Positions 1-8,579 of a stretch of 64,000 nucleotides of DNA are shown here, piece by piece. Positions within the stretch are counted from its first letter, which is position 1. Every line of letters starts with the position of its first letter. A program made the position numbers and the translations under genes. The stretch comes from Desulfopila sp. IMCC35006 (GTDB taxonomy: Bacteria; Desulfobacterota; Desulfobulbia; Desulfobulbales; Desulfocapsaceae). The stretch covers positions 372,001 through 436,000 of the forward strand of contig NZ_SWCM01000002.1 of assembly GCF_005116645.1 (NCBI RefSeq), given 5' to 3'. The notes under the pieces were generated by a model that saw only the letters and a program-made list of their open reading frames with translations, was not told where the DNA came from and did no database searches.

Positions 1-1271
1 CCGAGATAAAAACTCGAATCGCCTGTCCTTTGCTGATCCGAGGCAATTTGACCCAATTCAAAATAGACCTTGGCGCATTCGGGTAACTCATAACTGACTT
101 CCTGTAAATATTTTTCAGCCTCAGCGCTGCGATGGGACCTATAGAGTAATTTCGCCAAAGTAAAAGCAGCATACATATCCGAACCATTACCCGCCAGGGC
201 GTCTCGAAGCGTCTTTTCAGCTTCAATGAATTTCCCATCGGCAAAGAGTGCTACCCCCTTGTCGGTCTTGAGAATATTTTTGTCGGGGAAATATGCTGTC
301 ACTTTTTCCAGCAGGGCCAGACTCTTGGGAAAGTCGTTTTCGTTTGCGGCGATCTGTGCCAAACCGTAATCTGCCATCATCTTCCTGAATGCACTGGATC
401 TGCTGTCGGCGATAATGTTGGCAAGATACATCTTGAAATCCCGGGGATCTTTTACTTTTGCGAGAATCCGGTATTTAAAGCGGAGAAACTCGAAATCGTC
501 GGTGGCCGTAACGTTCGCCTTGCTCGTTTTATGATCGTTTTCCACCAGCGATTCTATGGTATTGAGCCTTTCCTCGGGATTGGGGTGGGTCAGCAGGTAT
601 TGCGGTGGTTTCTCACTCCGATATCTCGCTATGCGCCGCATAGATTCGAGCATTTTTATCTGTCCCTCGGGATCCCGATGAAGGTTTTTCATCCAGCCAT
701 AGGCCAGAAGATCCGCTTCTTCCTCATCTTGCCGGCTGAAATGCAGATTGATGCTTTGCCCTGTGGCCAGCGCACCGGTGAATAGAGCCGGGGCTGCCGC
801 TCCGCCGAAGGCCAAGGCGGCCAAGGCCAGACCAAGTGAGCCGATGGTGGTGTATTTTCCTTTCTCCATCCTGGAGGCGAGATGACGCTTCACGATATGA
901 CCAACTTCATGGGCCAGAACAGAGACCAGCTCGTCTTCAGAATTCATGGTCTCAATCAAACCGGAGTGGAAAAAAATCAACCCGGAAGGAGCAGCAAAGG
1001 CATTAAATTCTTTATCGTTTATAACAAAGAAATGATAATCGAAATACTGGATTCCGGCTACTTCCAGAACACTCTGGCCAAGTCTGGTTATATATTGGGT
1101 GATATCCGGATCATCGATGACCTCGAATGCGGATCGCACCGAATAGAGTAATTTTTCACCGACTTCCCGTTCGTCGCCAATGGTGAAAGCCGACACCGGG
1201 GCCACCGTACTAAACTGTAAAAACAAACCAATCAACAACCAGACAAAAGATTTCATAAGGCTTTTCTTCAT
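1..1271 (-). CDS. M48 family metallopeptidase with TPR region, BepA-like (3' end outside window)
   Basis: Zinc metalloprotease of the periplasm, probably acting in outer-membrane protein quality control like BepA/LoiP (family knowledge). My translation from the ATG at 1271 gives a signal peptide ending near VSAF, then the zinc motif HEVGH (about residue 125) and a downstream E-E-E-A-D segment carrying the third ligand. A histidine-proline-rich segment (THPNPEERL) follows, then helical pairs that look like TPR repeats up to the window edge. The C-terminus is cut off by the window. The ATG overlaps the oleD stop codon as ATGA, with GAAGGA just upstream, so it is translationally coupled to the ole operon. 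A functional link to olefin synthesis is not implied by sequence. Confidence 0.88.
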   Translation of the reverse strand, partial: MKKSLMKSFVWLLIGLFLQFSTVAPVSAFTIGDEREVGEKLLYSVRSAFEVIDDPDITQYITRLGQSVLEVAGIQYFDYHFFVINDKEFNAFAAPSGLIFFHSGLIETMNSEDELVSVLAHEVGHIVKRHLASRMEKGKYTTIGSLGLALAALAFGGAAAPALFTGALATGQSINLHFSRQDEEEADLLAYGWMKNLHRDPEGQIKMLESMRRIARYRSEKPPQYLLTHPNPEERLNTIESLVENDHKTSKANVTATDDFEFLRFKYRILAKVKDPRDFKMYLANIIADSRSSAFRKMMADYGLAQIAANENDFPKSLALLEKVTAYFPDKNILKTDKGVALFADGKFIEAEKTLRDALAGNGSDMYAAFTLAKLLYRSHRSAEAEKYLQEVSYELPECAKVYFELGQIASDQQRTGDSSFYL

Positions 1272-2290
1272 TGTTCCTTCAACCATTGCACTGTCCTGCG
1301 AAGGCCCTCTGCAGTAGAAATAACAGGTTCATACCCCAGATCCTGCCGGGCATTCTGGAGAGAAAAATAATGCGACTTTGCCAGTTGCTCAGCAAGAAAC
1401 CGAGTCATTCTGGGTTCTTTTTTTAATTTTGCAAGAGTATAGACAGTTTCCATAACTGCACCCAGACGGTAGGCAACAGGAAAAGATATCGACGTCTTAA
1501 CCTTCTCAACCTCCATTGCCACAAACAACTCATTTATCCAGTCCCAGAGATTGACCGGTTCCCCCTGACTGATGAAATAAGGTTTCCCCGCAGCCGTTCC
1601 TTTTCCGGCCAGGTTCCTGGCGGCCAGGATATGGGCGTCAGCTACATTGTCAATATAAGAAATATCAACAAGATTGGAACCGTCCCCTACTCGTTTCAGC
1701 ATTCTTTTCCTACCGCTTGCCAGCAGTCGCGGAAAGAGGTGGGGATCGCCAGGTCCCCAGACCAGGTGAGGCCGGAGGGCACACGTTTTAAGAGTTGTGC
1801 TGTTGGCGGCAAGCACGCATTTTTCGGCTATAACCTTACTTCTGGCATAATGGCACAGGAACTTGTCCGCATAGGCAAGACGTTCATCGCCCCCTCTGAT
1901 GTCGACCCGGTTAAAGACAACTGAAGGGGTTGAAGTATACACCAGCATTGGAACATTATTTCTCCGACAACTTCCGAGCACCGCCTCAGTACCGAGCACA
2001 TTGGTTGCATGGTAATCTGCCCAAGGCCCCCAGATACCAGCCAATGCGGCGACATGAAAAACAATATCGACGCCTTCTGTGGCTCTTTTCATCACGTCAG
2101 GATCGACTATATCGCCAACAATACACTGTCCACCGATTCGCTCTATTTCCGGGTACCGGTGCCGGCCGATAACTTTTGTCTCAATCCCAAGCCCGATAAG
2201 CCTTGTGACGACGGCCTTTCCGACAAATCCGCCGCCGCCGGTAACCAGTGCCCTTGCTATCGGCCCGGGAAAATTTTCTTTTGTGCCCAT
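1268..2290 (-). CDS. oleD: OleD-like NAD(P)-dependent 2-alkyl-3-oxoalkanoate reductase
   Basis: 340-residue extended short-chain dehydrogenase of the 3-beta-HSD/epimerase type. Residues 18-24 are the Rossmann glycine loop (GGGGFVG), the strand-4 serine region reads YTSTPSVVF, and the catalytic Y148-x3-K152 is present. In the Ole pathway OleD reduces the beta-keto acid made by OleA to a beta-hydroxy acid. The assignment rests on fold plus position: it follows oleC and oleB on the same strand. Its start overlaps the oleC 3' end by 34 bases and has no clear Shine-Dalgarno, consistent with coupled translation. A sterol/flavonoid-type dehydrogenase of other specificity is the alternative if the operon reading is wrong. 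Confidence 0.8.
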   Translation of the reverse strand: MGTKENFPGPIARALVTGGGGFVGKAVVTRLIGLGIETKVIGRHRYPEIERIGGQCIVGDIVDPDVMKRATEGVDIVFHVAALAGIWGPWADYHATNVLGTEAVLGSCRRNNVPMLVYTSTPSVVFNRVDIRGGDERLAYADKFLCHYARSKVIAEKCVLAANSTTLKTCALRPHLVWGPGDPHLFPRLLASGRKRMLKRVGDGSNLVDISYIDNVADAHILAARNLAGKGTAAGKPYFISQGEPVNLWDWINELFVAMEVEKVKTSISFPVAYRLGAVMETVYTLAKLKKEPRMTRFLAEQLAKSHYFSLQNARQDLGYEPVISTAEGLRRTVQWLKEQ

Positions 2291-3891
2291 AGTGCCAGTT
2301 TTTCGCGAAATATTTTGGCGTTGTGCCTGATGTCTACCGGAAAGTTTTTATGCACCAGAAAATGTTTAATGTCACGGGTCAGTTCTGACTGGGCAGCTCT
2401 CTCTTTCACTTCCTCAAGCAGCTTGTTTGTATCGATTTTCGTGTCCTTTTCCGGCTCAATAACGAGCACTGGTATTTTTATTCCAGCTTTTACAATACCG
2501 TCATTTATGCCAACCAGGGCTGATCGGTACACCTCGGGATGTTCGTTTATTATCGCCTCACAGGGTACAGAAAACAGCGTGCCCAGTGCTGTTACCACTC
2601 GATGGGCGCGCCTGCCGCAAAACCAGAGACGATGTTCCGGATCGAGATAGCCGACGTCACCCATCCGATGCCAGGAAGTGTCGCCATCCAGAATCTTTGC
2701 CATTCTCGTTTCTTCGGGATTATGCAAATACGCCCTGGTAACCACATCTCCTTTGACGATAATTTCTCCAATCTCTCCATCAGCTGCCAACATCTCTTTC
2801 GTCAATCCGGGAAGAGGCGTATCGGAGATGTGAATGATCCTGATCTCGATCCCCGGCAGCGGGCGACCCACGCAGGTCCCCTTCCCCTGGCGGCTTTGTT
2901 TCCATGTCTTTGCAACAGCTTCACGTCCTTCTATTGAGACAATCGGCAGGCTTTCCGTAGCGCCATACGGCGTGAAGGTTTCTGCATCAGCGGGGAGTAT
3001 CTCCTGCACCCTTTTCAGCAGCTCACAGGGAACAGGTGCTCCGGCCATTAACACTTTACGCAGCGAATGCAGGATGATCCCATTATCCAGGCAATATCGG
3101 CTCACTACATTCCAGATAGCCGGAGAACCGAAGGAATAGGTAACCTGGTGTTTTCGGATGGAGGCCACAAATTTTCTTGGATTCACCTGGGCGGGCTTGG
3201 TTGGATCCATATCGGGGATAACGGCACAGGCCCCAAGTGCTGCAGAAAAAAGCGCAAAAAGTGGAAAACCAGGCTGATCCACATCTCCTGGGCCAATGGC
3301 ATAATATTCCTTAATCAGACGCAGCTGTGCACTGAAAATCGAATGCTCATAGCGAACCCCTTTCGGAGGCCCGGTAGACCCGGTAGTGAAAATAATTGCC
3401 GCAAGATCAGTTTCCGTTGGTTGGTAGACCGGATACTCCACGCCAATTCCATTATTTAACCGGATATCGGGACCGAGAAGCCCCAAGGAATTACCGCAGC
3501 AAAAGGTTTTCTCCACCGTCTTAAAAGCTTTACGGAAAATTTTGGAAAACAGGACAGCTTTAGGAACCCCAACAAGATATTTTGGTCCAACCCTGGCAAT
3601 GCAACGCAACAGATTTCTATAGCCCATTCCGGGATCAATCAGGACAATAGGACTGCCAATCTTGAACAGGGCCAGCGTCAGACAGATAAAATCAACGGAT
3701 GGACGCACCATCAGCATAGTTATGTCGCCGGGGTTAACACCAGCTGAGGAAAAATAGTCGGCATAGGTATTTGCCCAGCCATTGAGTTCTTTAAACGATA
3801 TTTTTTTGCGGGTCCGCGCCTCTATAATGGCTATCCGATCTCCCTGTTCTTTTGCTGCACCAACAAACGATTCGGCGATATTGCGTGTCAC
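2257..3891 (-). CDS. oleC: OleC-like AMP-binding ligase / beta-lactone synthetase
   Basis: 544-residue ANL-superfamily adenylating enzyme. The P-loop TTGSTGPPKG lies at about residues 169-178, the A5 motif reads YGATES, and the A7 region reads MGDVGYLD. OleC activates the 2-alkyl-3-hydroxyalkanoate with ATP and closes it to a beta-lactone, which OleB then decarboxylates to a cis-olefin. It starts with GTG, preceded by a strong GGAGGT, 18 bases after oleB. Order oleB-oleC-oleD with an alpha/beta-hydrolase and an SDR on either side is the signature of the pathway. A generic fatty acyl-CoA ligase is less likely because of this context. Confidence 0.82.
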   Translation of the reverse strand: MTRNIAESFVGAAKEQGDRIAIIEARTRKKISFKELNGWANTYADYFSSAGVNPGDITMLMVRPSVDFICLTLALFKIGSPIVLIDPGMGYRNLLRCIARVGPKYLVGVPKAVLFSKIFRKAFKTVEKTFCCGNSLGLLGPDIRLNNGIGVEYPVYQPTETDLAAIIFTTGSTGPPKGVRYEHSIFSAQLRLIKEYYAIGPGDVDQPGFPLFALFSAALGACAVIPDMDPTKPAQVNPRKFVASIRKHQVTYSFGSPAIWNVVSRYCLDNGIILHSLRKVLMAGAPVPCELLKRVQEILPADAETFTPYGATESLPIVSIEGREAVAKTWKQSRQGKGTCVGRPLPGIEIRIIHISDTPLPGLTKEMLAADGEIGEIIVKGDVVTRAYLHNPEETRMAKILDGDTSWHRMGDVGYLDPEHRLWFCGRRAHRVVTALGTLFSVPCEAIINEHPEVYRSALVGINDGIVKAGIKIPVLVIEPEKDTKIDTNKLLEEVKERAAQSELTRDIKHFLVHKNFPVDIRHNAKIFREKLALWAQKKIFPGR

Positions 3892-3909
3892 TCCACACCT
3901 CCAGCTCGT

Positions 3910-4764
3910 TCAAACTCGAAAAAACGACGTGAGTAGAGGAACGATTTCTTCCCGTTTATCTTCCAGGATATAATGCCCACCATCTGGGAAATAGTGATAT
4001 TCGGCCTCAGGGAACCTCGTCCGCCATTCCTTAAAAAAATGGTCGTTGAAACAAAAATCGCCACCACCCCAGACTATCAGCAGAGAAACTGCATGAGCTC
4101 GAAGCAACGGCAGCTTTTTCTCAATATCGACCAGGGTGGCATAGCTTGGATGTTGAGCATCAAGCGGAATATCCCGGACGAAATTGTACACCGCCACCCG
4201 ATTTTGCCAGTTGTTATAAGGAGCGAGATACGCTTTTGCCACAGTCGCAGCCAGTTTCTTTTTGACCGCCATAAACTGCGCCGGCCATGCAAACCCGTTC
4301 AGCATCCTGACGATTACTTCGCCCGCCAGCGGGAGGCGGCAGAGCCGTATTCGCAGCGGTATTCGAGAGGAGCGAAACGCGGCGGTATTCATGACTACGA
4401 TTTTATCGACGCTGCTTATGTGATTCACGGCACAGCCTATCCCGATTGCTCCTCCCCAGTCGTGAACTACCAGGGAAAAACGGTCAATATGCAGATGAGT
4501 GAGCAGCTGTTCCATATTTTCTATATGCTGCGCCAGGCAATAGGAATACTTCTGCGGTTTTTCGGAAAGCCCGCAGCCGATGTGATCAAGTGCAATAACC
4601 CGATATTTGCTGCGCAGGAGAGTAATCAGATGCCGGAAATAGTAAGACCAGGTCGGGTTACCATGCACCATGACAATAACCGGGCCACTCCCTTCATCGA
4701 TATAATGCATTCTGCCGCCATCGAGTTGCAGGTAATGCGACAAAAATGGGTAGTCAGGGTACAC
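3910..4764 (-). CDS. oleB: OleB-like alpha/beta-hydrolase (beta-lactone decarboxylase)
   Basis: 284-residue alpha/beta-hydrolase of the haloalkane-dehalogenase type. The oxyanion loop HGNPTWS is at residues 34-40, the nucleophile elbow HDWGG puts Asp at 102 and halide-type Trp at 103, and the catalytic His is H264 in GGHYILED. The Asp nucleophile, rather than Ser, is what OleB proteins share with dehalogenases. In the pathway it removes CO2 from the beta-lactone to give the long-chain olefin. It is the first gene of the oleB-oleC-oleD run. No oleA thiolase lies within the window, so the first condensing step must be encoded elsewhere. Confidence 0.82.
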   Translation of the reverse strand: MYPDYPFLSHYLQLDGGRMHYIDEGSGPVIVMVHGNPTWSYYFRHLITLLRSKYRVIALDHIGCGLSEKPQKYSYCLAQHIENMEQLLTHLHIDRFSLVVHDWGGAIGIGCAVNHISSVDKIVVMNTAAFRSSRIPLRIRLCRLPLAGEVIVRMLNGFAWPAQFMAVKKKLAATVAKAYLAPYNNWQNRVAVYNFVRDIPLDAQHPSYATLVDIEKKLPLLRAHAVSLLIVWGGGDFCFNDHFFKEWRTRFPEAEYHYFPDGGHYILEDKREEIVPLLTSFFRV

Positions 4765-5130
4765 TGTTTTTCACACCGTTAATAAGTTATCACATGCAAA
4801 CTGCTGCAGCACGTCGTCGTTACAAAACATCAAAGCCTATCATCCCGGCTGGTTCATAGAGTATGTTCCGTCAAATGCGACAGCGGACAAAACTCTCCTA
4901 AGAGAGATGAACATTTCTCCAGGCTTTCTACCTCTCTCCCAGGGCAAGTGTCAACTGTTTACCATTTTTACCCTTGGCAGTCTATCTTTCATCGTTGTCA
5001 TGGGTAGAGAGGATAAAGCATTCCCCCCCTGCACCACAATAGCCTGAGAATAATTCCTATCCCACTGCTATCTTTATTAAATTTGAAATATTTTGTTGCC
5101 TTTCGAGAACAAACGTGCTAAACGAATCAG
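4765..5130. other. Intergenic stretch between oleB and the csp leader
   Basis: No convincing coding frame. It holds a small hairpin (CTCTC/GAGAG, 4893-4906) and an inverted repeat whose arms are CCTCTCTCCC at 4931-4940 and GGGTAGAGAGG at 5002-5012, enclosing about 60 bases. It probably contains the minus-strand promoter of the ole operon, but I could not single out a convincing box pair. Confidence 0.35.
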
Positions 5131-5158
5131 TTGTTGTGATACATAACTTGTGTATAAA
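5131..5158 (+). promoter_or_regulatory. Candidate sigma-70 promoter of the csp gene
   Basis: TTGTTG at 5131-5136 and TATAAA at 5153-5158 with a 16-base spacer. Initiation near 5165 would give a leader of about 130 bases, similar to the long leaders known for cold-shock mRNAs. Predicted from box similarity only. Confidence 0.45.
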
Positions 5159-5227
5159 CGATCAAAAGAAAGACAAGCCAATTGAAGACTTGCGTCAATA
5201 TCTTTATATCACGACAACAACGGATGT

Positions 5228-5246
5228 CCGACCAGCAAGTGGTCGG
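5228..5246 (+). promoter_or_regulatory. Perfect 7-bp hairpin in the csp mRNA leader
   Basis: CCGACCA and TGGTCGG pair perfectly around a five-base loop, 35 bases before the Shine-Dalgarno. There is no following T-run, so it is not a terminator. It may be part of a leader that controls message stability or translation at low temperature; that role is inferred from the family habit. Confidence 0.5.
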
Positions 5247-5295
5247 GAACATATTAACGGTTCGACTTTGAACTGAGGGCAAAAGGAGTAGTACA

Positions 5296-5496
5296 ATGGC
5301 AGAAGGTACAGTAAAGTGGTTTAATGATGCGAAAGGTTTTGGTTTTATCGAACAAGATGGTGGGCAAGATGTTTTTGTACATTATTCCGCTATCAAAACT
5401 GAAGGCTTTAAGTCCCTTGAAGAGGGTTCACGGGTATCCTTTGAGATAGTTGACGGCCCGAAAGGTCCTGCCGCTGATAACGTTCAGAAACTTTAA
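5296..5496 (+). CDS. Cold-shock protein, CspA family
   Basis: 66-residue single cold-shock domain, the standard length. RNP1 reads KGFGFI and RNP2 reads VFVHYS, the nucleic-acid-binding strands. The protein binds single-stranded RNA/DNA and acts as an RNA chaperone in the cytoplasm. AAAGGAG lies eight bases before the ATG. It is monocistronic: promoter-like boxes and a structured leader precede it and a terminator follows. Which csp paralogue this is cannot be told from sequence alone. Confidence 0.95.
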   Translation: MAEGTVKWFNDAKGFGFIEQDGGQDVFVHYSAIKTEGFKSLEEGSRVSFEIVDGPKGPAADNVQKL

Positions 5497-5514
5497 TTAT
5501 ATTTATATCAGAAA

Positions 5515-5557
5515 TAAAAAAGCCCCCTGTGCAGACAATGCACAGAGGGCTTTTTTA
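5515..5557. terminator. Bidirectional rho-independent terminator, csp / malic-enzyme homologue
   Basis: A-run, GC-rich stem with GCCCCCTGTGCA against TGCACAGAGGGC, five-base loop, then a T-run. The symmetry of A- and T-runs lets it serve both the plus-strand csp gene and the convergent minus-strand gene ending at 5579. Confidence 0.92.
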
Positions 5558-5578
5558 TTTGTCCTCCGACCTGACAAC

Positions 5579-7315
5579 CTACATGGAGACGAGAGGGAGG
5601 TATTCAGGATTCCAGCGGATCCTGTCAATTATGGTCCTCATCCTCGCCTCATCGTTGTTGTGCTGAAAATCGCTATAAACACAAGGTCTGCTCACTCCTC
5701 TTTCCACCGCGCACATGGCCACCGCCAAGGCGACTTTTACAGCCACTTTTCGAATATCGTTGATCGGTGGCACCAGCCTTCCCTTATCGAGTTGTTCCGG
5801 GGTCATCATGTCAGCAATTGCCCTGGCCGCCACGGTAAAAAACTCCGGCAGCACCTCCCTGGCACCTGAAACCAGTACCCCCAGCCCAACCCCGGGAAAG
5901 ACAAAAGCATTATTGCACTGACCAATATGACAGATATTGTCTACTTCCTCGACGGTGGCGCAGGGATTACCGGTCGCCACCAGAAAACCTTGCTCACTCC
6001 ACTTACCGATATTCTGGCAAAAGACCTGCGGTGTTGAAATATGCTGAAAGAGGGGTAATATCAGCGGCTTACTGGTATTTTTCTTAATCTCTTGTATGGC
6101 CTCTTCGTTAAAAAAGAATTCCTGCCCAGTCGTACCAATCAACATGGTAATGCCGGCTTTACGTATTATTCCCGGGATATCAATTCGATCGATCTCTCCA
6201 AGCCATGGATGACTCGCCTTATCCTTGGCAAATTTCTTTTTATACCGTTCCAAACTGCTTTTCCCGACAAGCAGTCCTTTTGAGTCGATCATGAAGATAC
6301 GATTGAGGGCTTCTTTCTCCGAGAGACCTTCGGCGATTAACGCATTCATGATCTGTTCACCAATCCCAACCCCGCCGGCCCCGCCGCCGTGGATAAGAAT
6401 TCTCTGATCGGCGAGTTTTTCATTTTTTATTTTAATGGCCGACAGAATAGCCGCAAGCGCAATCGCCCCGGTCCCCTGGATATCATCATTAAAGGAGATC
6501 AGTTCATCAACGAAGGCATCGCGAATACTAAAAGCATTCTGCTGCAAAAAATCTTCCCACTGGCACAGGGCATTGGGAAATACATTTCTGAAGGCCCGGA
6601 CAAACCTGCCGATAAACGATAAATATTCCTCTCCTTCCAGCCTCCGGTGCCGCCACCCAAGGTATTTATTGTCGGCAAGAAGCTTTTCGTTATTCGTCCC
6701 GACATCGAGGGATATAGGCAGACAATGCCAGGGTGCAATGCCTGCGCCCTGGGTATAGAGCATCAACTTCCCGAGACAAACGGCAATGCCGCCTGCACCC
6801 TGATCCCCAATACCGAGTACCCCCTGGTTGTCGGTTACGACGGCGACCCGTATATCCCGGTGGGCAGACCTGCGCAGAATATCTTCGGCTCTGTCAATAT
6901 TGCCCGGATAGAAATGCAGCCCGTTGGCCTGCCTGAACATGGAGGAATATTTCTGGACGGCCATGCCGATGGTCGGGGTATATATTATCTTTATATAGTT
7001 TTTAATATCACTTTTTATCACCGCATGGGCAAGGGTGGTGTTCCGGTCAAACATTGAACGGATAAAAATAAATTTTTCGATATCGTCCACTTTCTCATGC
7101 ATTTTCGATCGGGAACTCTCTACCTGTTCCTCAAGATTTCGCACGCCCGGCGGAAGACTTGCCTCCAGCCCCAATGCTTTTCTTTCTTCATGACTGAATG
7201 CCGTCCCTTTATTTATATAGCTGCAGGACCGAGCGGCGGACCCGCTGGCGTAGACAACGATCTCCCGCGTATTGCCATACTCATCATATTTGAACCTGTA
7301 CAGATTTGTTGACAT
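5579..7315 (-). CDS. Malic enzyme homologue (MaeA-like) with altered substrate residues
   Basis: 578-residue protein collinear with large NAD-malic enzymes, which decarboxylate malate to pyruvate. Catalytic Tyr112 (IIYTPTIG), Lys183 (GKLMLYT), metal ligands Glu254/Asp255 and Asp278 (FNDDIQGT), the NAD loop GGGAGGVG and the late QCNNAFVFPG block are all present. However, the residue matching Arg165 of human ME2 (usual TDGERILGLGD) is Gly165 here. The usual LSNPT block, whose Asn also contacts malate, reads LFQHI at 422-426. The fold and metal chemistry look intact while carboxylate recognition looks changed, so I do not assert malate as substrate. It starts with ATG after AAGGGG, divergent from the KamA-like gene, and ends at the shared terminator. 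Confidence 0.85.
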   Translation of the reverse strand: MSTNLYRFKYDEYGNTREIVVYASGSAARSCSYINKGTAFSHEERKALGLEASLPPGVRNLEEQVESSRSKMHEKVDDIEKFIFIRSMFDRNTTLAHAVIKSDIKNYIKIIYTPTIGMAVQKYSSMFRQANGLHFYPGNIDRAEDILRRSAHRDIRVAVVTDNQGVLGIGDQGAGGIAVCLGKLMLYTQGAGIAPWHCLPISLDVGTNNEKLLADNKYLGWRHRRLEGEEYLSFIGRFVRAFRNVFPNALCQWEDFLQQNAFSIRDAFVDELISFNDDIQGTGAIALAAILSAIKIKNEKLADQRILIHGGGAGGVGIGEQIMNALIAEGLSEKEALNRIFMIDSKGLLVGKSSLERYKKKFAKDKASHPWLGEIDRIDIPGIIRKAGITMLIGTTGQEFFFNEEAIQEIKKNTSKPLILPLFQHISTPQVFCQNIGKWSEQGFLVATGNPCATVEEVDNICHIGQCNNAFVFPGVGLGVLVSGAREVLPEFFTVAARAIADMMTPEQLDKGRLVPPINDIRKVAVKVALAVAMCAVERGVSRPCVYSDFQHNNDEARMRTIIDRIRWNPEYLPLVSM

Positions 7316-7391
7316 TCCAAGCCCCCTTCATCATCTCAAAATAAAAATGTGCAATTGACAAGTACTCTACTTTGCCCCATAATGGCAAGCC

Positions 7392-8441
7392 ATGGAACCC
7401 TGGCAGAAAATATTACAGAGCAGCATAACCACTCCCAATGGTTTGCAGGAGCATGTGGATTGTGATAGTAACGCATTACTGGATGTAATAGCAAACTTTC
7501 CAATGCGCATAAATCCATATTTTTTAAAATTGATTCAGCATCCAGGCGATCCGCTCTGGAAACAGGCTGTCCCCGACCCGGCAGAGATACACGACGGGAT
7601 CTGCACGGACGATCCCCTCGGTGAGGAAAATCTGAGCCCGGTACCTAATCTCGTTCATAAATATCCGGATAGAGTGCTGTTTCTGGTGTCAAATACGTGT
7701 GCCATGTATTGTCGATTCTGTACCAGAAAACGTAAGGTGGGTACAGATAAAATGAGGATCAGTCCCGACACCTTGAATGCAGGATACGCTTACATGCGAC
7801 AACATCCTGAGATCAGGGAAGTCCTTATTTCAGGAGGAGACCCCTTACTCTTGCCGGATGAAGACATCGCGGCCATTCTTCACAACCTCCGTTCTATTCG
7901 ATCAATAGAAATAATCCGCATCGGCACCAGAGTACCTTCAGTCCTTCCTATGCGGATCACCAGGAAGCTGGTTTCGATCCTGAAAGCGCATCATCCGCTC
8001 TACATCAATACTCATTTCAACCACCCCAATGAAATAACGGCAGAATCGAGCAAGGCCTGTACAATGCTCGCTGACGCGGGTATACCGATGGGCTGTCAGA
8101 CCGTGTTGTTAAAAGGAATCAACGATGACGCCCAGACGCTCAAAAAACTTTTTGTCGGCTTGTTGCGCATCCGGGTAAAACCCTATTATCTCTTCCAGGC
8201 GGACCTGACCAAAGGCACGAACCATTTCCGCACGACAACAGAAACAGGAATAGCAATCATGCGCCAGCTCTACGGCCATATCTCCGGCATGGCTATTCCC
8301 ACCTATGCCCTCGACGGACCAAACGGCAAAGGCAAAATCCCCCTGACGCCTCAATACATTATGGAGCGGGGCGATACTCTGGTCTTTGAAAATTTTAAAG
8401 GAGAGATCTGCACTTATCCTGAGGCAGGCGAAAGCTGCTAG
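7392..8441 (+). CDS. KamA-family radical SAM aminomutase (lysine 2,3-aminomutase-like)
   Basis: 349-residue radical SAM, PLP-dependent protein. C103, C107 and C110 form the cluster motif CAMYCRFC, followed by TRKR. The PLP lysine is K315 in PNGKGK (usually PGGGGK). Asp271 (QADLT) and Asp308 (LDGPN) match the two aspartates that hold the lysine side-chain amine in KamA, which favours L-lysine to beta-lysine chemistry over glutamate. It is shorter than clostridial KamA (about 416) and close to EpmB length. No beta-lysine acetyltransferase (AblB) or EF-P ligase is adjacent, so osmolyte synthesis, EF-P modification and lysine catabolism all remain possible. It is divergent from the gene before it, across 76 bases. 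Confidence 0.82.
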   Translation: MEPWQKILQSSITTPNGLQEHVDCDSNALLDVIANFPMRINPYFLKLIQHPGDPLWKQAVPDPAEIHDGICTDDPLGEENLSPVPNLVHKYPDRVLFLVSNTCAMYCRFCTRKRKVGTDKMRISPDTLNAGYAYMRQHPEIREVLISGGDPLLLPDEDIAAILHNLRSIRSIEIIRIGTRVPSVLPMRITRKLVSILKAHHPLYINTHFNHPNEITAESSKACTMLADAGIPMGCQTVLLKGINDDAQTLKKLFVGLLRIRVKPYYLFQADLTKGTNHFRTTTETGIAIMRQLYGHISGMAIPTYALDGPNGKGKIPLTPQYIMERGDTLVFENFKGEICTYPEAGESC

Positions 8442-8579
8442 TTCGGTTTACCGGGCAAAACAATACCTGCGGTTATTTTTAACTGAAAAACTTGCTTATC
8501 CTCTCTAATAAAAGCTATAATTTTCTTGAGTTTTCATTGTATTCTCTGAAAATAATCAACCACTCCGACAAAACACACC

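Noticed and set aside
1631-4782. Several plus-strand frames of 80-270 residues opposite the ole operon
   Set aside because: They are antisense shadows of oleB, oleC and oleD, which have complete family motifs.
4765-5295. oleA or another gene upstream of oleB
   Set aside because: No thiolase motif or long frame exists here; the region is non-coding plus the csp leader.
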